Part shown: piece after piece, positions 10,501-18,907 of the stretch | Layout: every line of letters begins with the position of its first letter | Position numbering within the stretch: the stretch's first letter is position 1 | NCBI GenBank assembly: GCA_018222765.1 | Contig: JAAEZT010000001.1 | Location: forward strand, 1-64,000 | Direction: 5' to 3' | Length of the DNA stretch: 64,000 bases | Source of the DNA: a bacterium | GTDB lineage: Bacteria; Verrucomicrobiota; Verrucomicrobiia; Verrucomicrobiales; Akkermansiaceae | The notes under the pieces: generated by a model | What the model was told of the DNA's origin: nothing | Database searches by the model: none | What the model saw: the letters and a program-made list of their open reading frames with translations, nothing else | Position numbers and translations under genes: made by a program

Positions 10501-11180
10501 TTCTGGTCGATGGGCAGGGACGACTCACCGCCATCTACCGAGGCACCATTTCCGCTAATCAAATCATCGCCGACACGAAATTATTTCCGCTCAATCACAA
10601 TGATCTGCTAGCTGCCTCGCTACCATTCCCCGGCAGGTGGATGTTCCCTCCCAATCCTCCCGCCCCCATGCTTCACGGAATTGAACTCATGGAAAAAGGC
10701 GATGTCGTTGACGCCGCTGAGTTTGCCATCGGAAACCTCGAACTCCTCAAGCCGCACCGTGAATTCCCTCTACTCGCCATCTGGATCAGTGAAAAACTCA
10801 TGGCTGCCGGCAACACTGATCGGGGGCTTCTTTTTCTTCGGTGGGCTGCGGAAAGTGACAGTTCAAATATCGCTGTCGTCAATAACCTCGCGTGGCAACT
10901 TGCCACCAATCCCAGCGAACGCGTTCGCAATCCCCAACTCGCTCTTCAATGGGCTGAGAAGGCCAACACCATGACCGGAGGAAAACACCCCGCAGTTCTG
11001 GATACCGTCGCCACCGCCAACGCCGCCGCCGGTAATTTTGACAAGTCAATCCAACTGATTGAACTTGGCATCCGGATCGCCACTACTCAAGGCGATGAGG
11101 CAGCATCTGCTCCCATGAGAAAACGACTGGAACTTTTTAAGGCAGGAAAACCCTTCCTTGAAAATCCCCCCTCAAAATAA
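7566..11180 (+). CDS. Candidate selenoprotein: FG-GAP/UnbV lipoprotein with TlpA-like thioredoxin and TPR domains (in-frame TGA = U615)
   Basis: Two open frames (7566-9410 and 9432-11180) lie in the same reading frame, split only by TGA at 9408-9410. Read through, they give a 1204-aa protein. The order is: lipoprotein signal with lipobox LSSC (C26); FG-GAP/VCBS calcium-type repeats (about 275-610, e.g. DVNGDGFEDL, DFDHDGDLDI, DYNNDGYLDL); the TGA in NDL-U-TIYWRQV; further FG-GAP; a UnbV/ASPIC domain (about 729-807, RLRGTKSNIDGIGARV); a TlpA-like thioredoxin fold with WASWC892PAC895 and a proline before TSFLVD; and a TPR-like tail (about 1040-1180). The second piece has no RBS or signal peptide and begins mid-domain, so the parts make sense only as one exported polypeptide. 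A SECIS-like hairpin follows the TGA. Alternatives are a nonsense mutation, a sequencing error, or two genes. Substrate is unknown. Confidence 0.75.
9408..9439 (+). promoter_or_regulatory. UGA codon and candidate bacterial SECIS element
   Basis: After TGA (9408-9410) the RNA can form TGG (9420-9422), a bulged C (9423) and GACA (9424-9427), then loop GGTCT, then TGTC (9433-9436) and CCA (9437-9439). The apical sequence CAGGUCU is the same as that of the E. coli fdhF SECIS (AGGUCU loop with a bulged base on the 5' side of the stem). The loop starts 16-17 bases after the UGA, within the range known for bacterial SECIS elements. The pairing and sequence are seen; function as a SelB-binding site is inferred. 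Confidence 0.7.
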
Positions 11181-11520
11181 CCGCCAAAGTAAGTCCGTAT
11201 TTTAAACCAGCACCAACCATCCAGCAGCCGAAACGGACCGGAGTATGCTTGCGAGGGATTGATTGTTTGTTGGAATGCTTGGCGCAAAAATCAAACCCTT
11301 AATGATGGACATCACAATCGCACCTCAAAGGCCAAGACAACTTCGTGAAGCTCTCACAAACGCTCCGTGAACTTACCATAAATCTAAGTGTCACAAATAA
11401 AGCATAATCGGCCCTTGATAAATTCCTGCCGACCCCTCGGTATCGCTTTCACAAATTAAACACCCCGTCCTTCACGTTTTCATAAGAGTAATCAAATTTT
11501 AGAATTCTCACCAGAGAAGA
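11181..11520. other. Intergenic gap between convergent FG-GAP genes
   Basis: These 340 AT-richer bases lie between the stops of two convergent genes. I see no long hairpin, coding frame or repeat. No recognisable intrinsic terminator is present for either gene, so termination may be Rho-dependent. Confidence 0.5.
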
Positions 11521-14500
11521 TCACTTTTTCTGATTCGAAAAAAGAAGTAGCGGCCTGCTATTGGGTGCCGCAAGAACATCCATCAACCCGTCGCCATTTG
11601 CATCAATTGTCAGTAGGCTTTTCGTATCATGATGCATCAAAATCCCACTCGCTAGGTGTGGAATCACCTGAAAACCCTTGCCGTCCCACTCAAGATGACA
11701 ACCTGGATTTCCACGCCAGATCCCAGTCTCGATCCAGTTCGTTTCATGATTTTGAGCGAGGACCAGCTCCACTTTCCCATCTCCGTCAAAATCCCCTGAC
11801 ACCACCGCATTAACGGGAGATAACTGCGCATCCCACGGCAGTCTTTGCCAAAGGAAATTTAACGACTCTCCCTTTCCTCCTTGATTGAGCCACACTCCCG
11901 ACTCCAGGTGATTCGCCGTCACCTTGTAAGCTTTTGATAATCGTCCTCCATAGATATCCGTGAGGCTCGCGGAAGCAAAGTCGTGATAGGTTTTAAACTG
12001 TTCGCTCACGGCGGGCATCGCTTGACACGTTCAGAAACGCCCCCTCACCGGCAACGGTCGATCACTCTCTTTCTCCAACTTGGCCTCGACAATATGTGAT
12101 TCTCCACTCCCGTCTAGATCCCCGTAATAAAGGATGGCGGGATAAGCTTGAGTGGGACTCCCGTATTTCGTGTTCACCCCAGTATTCCCGGCTACCAAAT
12201 CGAGGTCACCATCTTGATCCACATCAACAACCTTCACTGACCGCCACCAGCCACGGCGTTCTCCAGTCCCGACACTCTTCGAGGACTCCACCAGTTCCCC
12301 GCTTTGATTCACATAAATCTGAATCACACCCCAATCCGTTCCCACCACCAAATCCAGATCCCCATCTCGATCAAGATCCGCCCAACTTGCATCTGTAACC
12401 ATTGCTTCAAGCTTCAGGTCCTTTCCTGAAACGTCGGTAAACATCACCTTATCCTTCGTTGAGTCATTGCGAATCAGACGGCTTACCGGATTCAAAGGAT
12501 ACTGACCGGGAATTGACCGAGATCCGATAAACAGATCCAAATCCCCATCCCCATCATAATCTGCGGAGGCCACACAACTCCCACTATCACGCAAATCAGG
12601 AAAACTGCCTTCCCCGGCTTCCGTCAACTTCACCTCCCCTTCCACAAGCTCATTTAGATAAAGCCGATCACGATAAAAAGCATGTCCCGCGCTCCGCTCA
12701 GTGCTCCCAGAAATCACAAGCAAATCGAGATCACCATCTCCATCGGCATCGAAGATCTCTGCAGCTGCATCCTCCGAATATTTATGCCGTCCTCCAAAAG
12801 CCTTTTGCGGACTCCGCACAAAGGTCCCGTCTTGGTTGAGAAATAACGAACCCTCTCTACCCTTTGCGCCACCGACAAAAAAATCCTCGTCCCCATCTCC
12901 ATCAAGATCACCCTTTGCCAAACAAGGTCCCAGCTGCGACAGCTTTTGGGGCAACAGTGGCTGAGCCTTGAAGTCATCATATTCGTCCTCCTCAAAGCGA
13001 TAGCTTGGAACCTGCACTGACTCGAATCGCGGCGACACAACCTCCCCCCCTGGAGCCGTCCCTCCGGCTTCCTCGGTCACCTTAATTAAGCCATGATTCC
13101 CTCCCTCCAGAGAAACTGCCTGATAGTTTCCCGAGGGCCAAAATATCTCTAATTTTGACGCGGTGGCCTGACCCAGCCCAAAGTGAAGTGCAGCATCATT
13201 TTGTGATTGAAACCCCGTCCAAGGATTCATCCAACGAGTGTGCCGTATCCCGCTGCTGTCCGTCAGAATTACCTTGGCTCCAATCCCCATAATATTACTT
13301 GTTCTGCCTCTCAGCTGAACGCTCACCCCGCGCCCCTTCCCTCCCTGATTTCTATAAATCTTCGTTCTTTTCCCCAGATCTGAAACCACCAAATCGAGAT
13401 TTCCATCCCGGTCCAAATCACCCATTGCGGCAGAATAGCTCATCCCCAGCAGCCCCAATCCCCAGTCCAGTCGTTTCTGAAACTTCTTCCCGTCAAGATT
13501 CTGAAAAACCAAATTTTCCTCAGGATTCTCGGGAGCGTCTTTTTCAATCTCCCACATCGTTCGCCCTATCCGGGCGTTGCCGAGATCTCCCCCCCCCTTA
13601 TTCCGATCTGCGTTCATGAAATCCCGCGAGATTCCATTTGAAAGAAAAACATCTTGATAGCCATCGTTGTCAAGATCGCCAAATTTCACGACCCAACTCC
13701 ACTCGCTGCTTCCCACTCCGGCGGCCTGTGCCACCTCCTGAAAATAACCGCTTCCTGTATTCACCTGGAGATGATTTCTCATATACTGCCGGGGAATCGA
13801 CTGCGTTAAAATGTGTCGACGGGAGGGAGTCAAGGCTCCCATTTTGACTTTCGATTTGTAGTGAGAATTCGAAGCCATTTCCACGGACATGAGATCAGGC
13901 AAGCCGTCCCGATTGTAGTCCGCAACATCGCTTCCCATCGAAGACCAGCTCGTATGCGGAAACACTTCGGCAATGACATTCTCGAAACGTGGCACACCGC
14001 TTTTTGTGACCCCGTCATTCCGAAACAAGCGATCGGGTGTGTCAAAATCATTCGCGACATACAGATCCAAGTCGCCATCACTATCGTAGTCCCACCACAC
14101 CGCTGAAAGGCCCCAACCTTCCATTTGCAGGCCGGACCCCTCACTCACATCCTTAAAATTCAACACTCCATCTTTGCTCTCGTTTAAGAAAAAGTAATCT
14201 TTCCGCCCATACTCAACGAGCTTGTTCCGTCCCTCAAAATCCATCTGAAGTTTGTAATGCTTGCGATAGTTCGCTTTCACCTCCGGACCGAAACCACGAT
14301 CAATCACCGGCATTTCAGCGGGCCGACCTTTTGGAGCGATCAATTCATTGCAAAGTAGGAATAAATCCAAATCACCATCGCAATCAACATCAGCAAAGAA
14401 TGGCTGAAGTGAGGCATCCTGAACACCAAGTCCCGCGGCCCCTTTCAACTCCACAAAGCTCCCCTTGCCATCGTTTAGAAACAGTTGGTTCGGCGCATCG

Positions 14501-14892
14501 TAGTGACACTGGTAAAGATCAAGATCTCCATCCGCATCAAGATCGACCAAGGCCGCACCGGTTCCCCATTGATCATTTCCCTTGAGAGAAACAGGCAAGG
14601 TCGTCCGGGAAAATTTCATCTGCCCTTGGTTCAACCACAGCGCATTTTCCCCGACCGCACCGGCCTGATAGATATCCAAAAAATCGTCCCCATTAACATC
14701 GGCAAGGCAGATGCCTCCCACTGCCATCCCCGAATAATACAAATAAGCTTTTTCGTGATCCTCGATCAACTCATGGGTGAAATCCACTCCGGCATCCCGG
14801 GCGCACTCCAGAAACAGCTTCTCTGATTCTTTCTGCCCAAAAACAGAACTTGTCCCAAGAGCCCAGAGGAGATACTTCACACCACGTTTCAC
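11521..14892 (-). CDS. Candidate selenoprotein: exported FG-GAP/UnbV repeat protein (in-frame TGA = U954)
   Basis: A 953-codon frame (14892 to 12034) ends at TGA 12033-12031 and continues in the same frame to 11521, giving 1123 aa in total. It has a signal peptide (about 1-19, ending VFGQ), and many FG-GAP/VCBS repeats (about 55-480; DVNGDDFLDI, DLDADGDLDL, DYNRDGLPDL). A UnbV/ASPIC domain follows (about 525-600, QLRGRTSNIMGIGAKV), then a second FG-GAP set (about 625-940). After LPVRGRF-U-TC come two further FG-GAP motifs (DFDGDGKVEL, DANGDGLMDV) and the conserved-looking FKTYHDFASASLTDIYG segment. From memory of this family, relatives read RGR-x-C-S-S-x-Q-M-P here, so U954 would replace a Cys and form a U-x-C motif. 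The downstream piece lacks its own RBS and signal. A nonsense mutation is the alternative. Ligand unknown. Confidence 0.72.
11999..12033 (-). promoter_or_regulatory. UGA codon and weak SECIS-like hairpin
   Basis: After the UGA (12033-12031) the RNA can pair CGC with GCG around the loop CGUGA, starting about 20 bases downstream. A 2x2 internal loop and a UG/CA pair extend it. G is the second loop base, as in the bacterial consensus, but the stem is short and much weaker than at 9420-9439. The position fits a SECIS; the structure alone would not convince. Confidence 0.35.
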
Positions 14893-14909
14893 CGATTCAG
14901 AGTGAACAC

Positions 14910-14946
14910 AAAAAACCGCAGAGGAAAGACCTCTGCGGTTTTTTTT
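14910..14946 (-). terminator. Intrinsic terminator after the second PEP-CTERM gene
   Basis: AAAAAACCGCAGAGG pairs perfectly with CCTCTGCGGTTTTTT around the loop AAAGA. On the minus strand it follows the PEP-CTERM stop by about 20 bases and precedes the FG-GAP start at 14892, separating the two transcripts in the same way as the terminator at 7482-7513. Confidence 0.92.
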
Positions 14947-14968
14947 AATTCGTATGTTGGCTAATATT

Positions 14969-15679
14969 CTACCGGCGGCGACGCATCAGAAGCGCCAAAC
15001 CACTGAGTCCAACCAACAAAGTCGATGAAGGCTCGGGAATTGCATTTGCCTCCAGAATTTGGAAACCTGCAATCGTTGCTCGGCCATTACCGTTCGCATT
15101 TCTCAAATCCATCGTGGCAGTTAAATCACCTGTAAGACCAGTGATCGTAGCGGTGTTCGTGCTATCCCATCCAGACTTTTCATTGTATCGAGCTCCCGTA
15201 GTGATATCGGGGCGTGCAAAGATTCCATTCGCAGTGATCCCTTGCAGGTGTTGGGTTCCGGGGGTATCAGTCGCGTAATAAACGAGCAGATCATAATTTG
15301 TATAAGGAACACCAGTGACAGTGAATGTTTGTCCGCCGCCATTGTTGTCATCCCAGTAGCCCCGGTTTAGTTGAGCGTCACCCACACCGGCGTTAGCATC
15401 TGCATCAGCCTGACCGTCACCCCAGACACCTCCAGAGGTCCATGTGATGGATGCCGTAGTGGCCGCTCCTGCCGAATCGGCGAGAGTATTAACGGTGCCG
15501 GTAGCTCCACCCGTATTATTCCAATTGGATTGTGGCACTAAGCCAGCGACTGTCCCGCTCGCCATTTGTTGATTGGCATGGCCAGCAATCGATTCGGTGA
15601 AGTTGACGCCAATGGTAGCAGCTGCACTGACCCCTGTCGCAGCCGCTAATACGGCCAAGGTTGTAATATTGATTTTCAT
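14969..15679 (-). CDS. PEP-CTERM sorted exported protein
   Basis: The 236-aa product has a signal peptide (MKINITTLAVLAAATGVSAA). Its beta-rich body carries IGVNFTES, GYWDDNNGGGQTFTVTGVPY and YDLLVYYATD, similar to exported verrucomicrobial proteins of unknown role. The C-terminal tail is PEPSS, hydrophobic helix, RRRR. A longer frame opens at 15748, but the ATG at 15679 begins exactly at the signal peptide, so I use it. It is the mirror partner of the PEP-CTERM gene at 6746: the same length, and each stands just upstream of an FG-GAP/UnbV gene with a terminator between. Exosortase processing is family knowledge; no exosortase is in the window. Confidence 0.88.
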   Translation of the reverse strand: MKINITTLAVLAAATGVSAAATIGVNFTESIAGHANQQMASGTVAGLVPQSNWNNTGGATGTVNTLADSAGAATTASITWTSGGVWGDGQADADANAGVGDAQLNRGYWDDNNGGGQTFTVTGVPYTNYDLLVYYATDTPGTQHLQGITANGIFARPDITTGARYNEKSGWDSTNTATITGLTGDLTATMDLRNANGNGRATIAGFQILEANAIPEPSSTLLVGLSGLALLMRRRR

Positions 15680-15786
15680 TTCTAAAGGTTCGGAACTGGT
15701 TGTGGAAACGAATAAACGCTTGAGCGCACTCTTCCTACCAAAACTCATCTCTCGGTCAAGATCTATTTTACTCGCACTTGGCGTAA

Positions 15787-16170
15787 AGTTGGACCCCTCA
15801 ATCAGTTGTACCGAGCCGCCAGCAGGGTCAAAAATCCAGTCGATTAAACCTATCCGGTAACGATACGCGGAATTCTTTTCTCAGCGCCCCACCTCCCGCC
15901 GTCCTGACCCAAGCGCTCAACACCAAGCTCCATGACCATGCCAATCTCCTGCCCAGCAGCCTGGCCATTGATGGTAAAGACGCCGGTAACCGAGCGGAAG
16001 ATAAACTCAATGCCCTTGGGATCCCTCTGTCATCAGCACTATCGTGGGCCCCTTGCTCAGCGAGCCCAGAGCGGCAAAAGAGTGATTATGAACTGCAGGT
16101 CAGCCATACTCCGGTTAAAGGGGCCTCCTCCGACTTGAGCCATTGCACCGCAGACGTCAGCTATCTGTAA
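15787..16170 (+). pseudogene. Possible coding relic, perhaps of a transposase
   Basis: An open stretch of about 127 codons without a good start reads LLPSSLAIDGKDAGN near 15945-15990. This loosely resembles the AIDGK motif of ISAs1-type DDE transposases. There is no start codon with an RBS, no inverted repeat or target duplication was found, and the rest of the frame matches nothing I know. It lies in the 645-base gap between the divergent PEP-CTERM and DUF6288 genes, which otherwise holds only promoter-type DNA. Confidence 0.2.
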
Positions 16171-16324
16171 AAAGCGATTTCCCCGCTCTAAACATCTGCT
16201 CCTCCTAGGGATCCACCAATCAATCCTCCTGAGCAAAACCAAAAATTGCACCCCTGAAACATTTTTGGCAATTAACAAGTATCTGAGCAGCTTTCGAAAA
16301 AGAAAATCCCAGCCAGGCACTTGA

Positions 16325-18697
16325 ATGCATCATCTTAAAAAGATTCTTCTAATTCTACACATTTCGCTCTCCACCCCGGTCCTCGCTGCGCCCAAGGGCA
16401 AGATGACCCTCCCCGACTTCACCAAAGGAGACCCCATTCCCAAGGGGGCCAACCACGACTGGAATCTCGGCGCAACCGGAGCTCGCGGCTGGATGTTCAG
16501 CGACAAGATGGTCACCTCCGACGCCCGCCAAATCAAAATCACCAAAGTCGCAGAAGATTCTCCCGCCATTCGCATTCTCAAGGTCGGTGACGTCATCCTC
16601 GGCGTGAATGAAAAACTCTTCTCCTACGACCCCCGCACCGAACTAGGAAAAGCCCTTACCGCCGCCGAAGCTAAAAGCGGCTCCCTCTCCCTCCTCCGCT
16701 GGCGGGACGGAAAAACCGAAAAGATCGACATAAAGCTCCCCATCCTTGGCAGCTACAGCGCCACTGCTCCCTACAACTGCCCCAAGTCAAAACGCATCCT
16801 TGAGGAAGGCTGCCGCTCGCTCGCAGACAGAATCTCCGACCTAAATTACAAACCCCGTGCCATCACTCGCTCCCTCAACGCCCTTGCCCTCCTCGCCAGC
16901 GGCGACCCCGATTACATCCCCCTCATTCGCAAGGAAGCCCATTGGGCCAAGGACTATACCACCAACGGATACAAGACCTGGCACTACGGATACGTCATTA
17001 TGCTCCTCTCGGAATACATCATGGCCACCGGTGACCAGTCCGTCATGCCCGGCCTCAAACGACTCGCCATGGAATCCGCCCGAGGACAAAGCGTCGTCGG
17101 TTCCTGGGGGCATAAGTTCGCCCTCGAGGACGGACGCCTCGGTGGATACGGCATGATGAATGCCCCCGCGCTTCCTCTCACCACCTCCCTCGTCATGGCC
17201 CGCGCTGCCGGAGTGACAGACCCCGCCCTCGATCGCGCCATCGAACGCAGTGCCATGCTTCTGCGCTTTTATGAAGGCAAGGGCGCCATCCCTTATGGCG
17301 ATCACCATCCTTGGACGCAAACCCACGAGGACAACGGCAAGTGCGGCATGGCTTCCGTTCTCTTCAATCTCATGGGCGAAAAGAGACCCGCCGAATTTTT
17401 CTCCCGCATGGCCCTCGCCTCCCACGGACCGGAACGCGACGGCGGACACACCGGTAACTTCTTCAATATCCTCTGGTCCCTCCCAGCCGTGGCGCAATCC
17501 GGCCCGCATGCCACCGGAGCCTGGATGAAGGAATTCGGTGGCTGGTATTTTGACCTCGCCCGACGCCATGATCACTCTTTCCCTCATCAAGGCCCGGCCC
17601 AAATGAAGAACGACAGCTACCACAATTGGGACTGCACCGGCGGCTATCTTCTAGCCTACGCCATGCCACTCAAGAAAATCTGGCTCACCGGAAAGCGCCC
17701 CTCCGTCGCCCCCCAACTTGACCGCGACTCCGCCCAAAAAGTTATTCTCGCCGGTCGCGGCTGGACCAACAAGGACCGGAACAGTGCTTACGACAAACTC
17801 GACCCCGACTCTCTCCTGGAAAGCCTCGGCAGTTGGTCTCCCACCGTTCGCGAACGCGCTGCGATGGCTCTCGCCCGACGCAAAAACGTCCCGATCGATC
17901 CCATCATCAAGATGATCGACAGCACATCTCTCTACGCCCGCTACGGAGCATGCCAGGCTTTGGCAAACCTCAAAACCTCCTCCCCTCAAGCCGTCATCGC
18001 CTTGAGAAAACAGCTTAAACACGAAGACCTCTGGCTCCGCGTCAAAGCCGCTGAAGCCCTCGCGCACATCGGACAACCCGCCATGGGAGCTCTCCCCGAA
18101 CTCCTCACCATGACCGCCAAAGGCCCAACCACCAAAGACCCGCGCGCCATGGAACAACGCTACCTCAGCTTCGCCGTCTTCGGAAAGCTCCTGAGGAAAT
18201 CACTCGATGGCGTGGACGAAAAACTTCTCCAAGAAGCCATCCTCGCCGGCCTCCAAAACCAGGACGGCCGCGCCCGGGGAACCATCGGCGGAATTTACCA
18301 AAAGCTCAGCTACGAAAAAATTAAACCACTCCTCCCCGCCATTCACGAAGCGATTGTGACCCCTGCACCCAGCGGAATCATGTTCGCCAGCGGCGTACGG
18401 GTCTCCGGCCTCGAAGTCCTCGCAACACACCGGATCAAAGAGGGCCTTCCACTTTGCCTCGAAGTCATGGAACTCACCAAGTGGGGTAAAAATGGAAGAA
18501 TCAAGCGATGCCTCGATGCCCTCGAAAAATACGGCCCGGCCGCCAAGTCCCTTTTGCCAAAACTCAAGCAACTCGAGAAAAACCTCTCCTCGCACCGGGA
18601 GGCAAAAATGCTCAAAGCTCACACCGAACGAGTTCGTAAAATAATCCAATCGCTCGAAAAGACCACCGACAAAGTCGAACTCCGGAGTATTGAATAA
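16325..18697 (+). CDS. Exported PDZ / DUF6288 / HEAT-repeat protein
   Basis: The 790-aa product has a signal peptide (about 1-22, ending PVLAA). A PDZ-like domain follows (about 60-135; GARGWMF...VAEDSPAIRILKVGDVILGVN). A large alpha-toroid region of DUF6288 type (about 150-460) is rich in His, Trp and Gly motifs such as GYGMMNAPALP and DGGHTGNFFN. HEAT-like repeats (about 490-780; RERAAMALARR, ARYGACQALANL, LRVKAAEALAHIG) make up the C-terminus. DUF6288 proteins are common in Verrucomicrobiota and Planctomycetota; no reaction is known to me. It is followed by the DUF6797 gene in the same direction after a 210-base gap that holds an inverted-repeat element. Signal and domains are seen; a periplasmic or surface location is inferred. 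Confidence 0.85.
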   Translation: MHHLKKILLILHISLSTPVLAAPKGKMTLPDFTKGDPIPKGANHDWNLGATGARGWMFSDKMVTSDARQIKITKVAEDSPAIRILKVGDVILGVNEKLFSYDPRTELGKALTAAEAKSGSLSLLRWRDGKTEKIDIKLPILGSYSATAPYNCPKSKRILEEGCRSLADRISDLNYKPRAITRSLNALALLASGDPDYIPLIRKEAHWAKDYTTNGYKTWHYGYVIMLLSEYIMATGDQSVMPGLKRLAMESARGQSVVGSWGHKFALEDGRLGGYGMMNAPALPLTTSLVMARAAGVTDPALDRAIERSAMLLRFYEGKGAIPYGDHHPWTQTHEDNGKCGMASVLFNLMGEKRPAEFFSRMALASHGPERDGGHTGNFFNILWSLPAVAQSGPHATGAWMKEFGGWYFDLARRHDHSFPHQGPAQMKNDSYHNWDCTGGYLLAYAMPLKKIWLTGKRPSVAPQLDRDSAQKVILAGRGWTNKDRNSAYDKLDPDSLLESLGSWSPTVRERAAMALARRKNVPIDPIIKMIDSTSLYARYGACQALANLKTSSPQAVIALRKQLKHEDLWLRVKAAEALAHIGQPAMGALPELLTMTAKGPTTKDPRAMEQRYLSFAVFGKLLRKSLDGVDEKLLQEAILAGLQNQDGRARGTIGGIYQKLSYEKIKPLLPAIHEAIVTPAPSGIMFASGVRVSGLEVLATHRIKEGLPLCLEVMELTKWGKNGRIKRCLDALEKYGPAAKSLLPKLKQLEKNLSSHREAKMLKAHTERVRKIIQSLEKTTDKVELRSIE

Positions 18698-18779
18698 GAA
18701 GCAGACGCTATCCCGAGCACCAGACCATTGGCGTATTCTACCCAAACCCGATCAATCCCCCAAATTACGATCACCGAAT

Positions 18780-18848
18780 CCACAGAAGACACAGAACCAA
18801 GACAGGTTCCTCTTGTTGAGAACTCTGCGTCCTGCGCCTTCTCTGTGG
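18780..18848. repeat. Imperfect inverted repeat of the CTCTGTGG type
   Basis: CCACAGAAG at 18780-18788 is inverted at 18838-18848 (CTTCTCTGTGG), and inside it ACACAGAACC faces AACTCTGCGT. Palindromic units built on CACAGAG/CTCTGTG are scattered in many environmental bacterial genomes. A shorter look-alike (GCAGAACGCAGAGAG) lies at 23789-23803. It may be a REP- or MITE-like element. Confidence 0.45.
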
Positions 18849-18907
18849 TTGAGCATTAACTTCCTTCTTCTTTGACATCATCTCTCTGTTTGCGAGGCTC
18901 CGGCGTG

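Noticed and set aside
9408..11180. Two separate genes or a plain pseudogene at the first TGA
   Set aside because: Not excluded, but less likely: there is no RBS or signal for the second piece, it begins mid-domain, the downstream domains including WCPAC are intact, and a SECIS-like hairpin follows.
7566..14892. Recoding of UGA throughout the genome (alternative genetic code)
   Set aside because: Many genes in the window end in TGA as a real stop (e.g. the DUF1552 gene, the DUF1501 gene at 52006, alkB), so recoding must be site-specific.
15787..16170. A complete insertion sequence around the transposase-like fragment
   Set aside because: No terminal inverted repeats, target duplication or further transposase motifs were found; only a low-confidence relic is listed.
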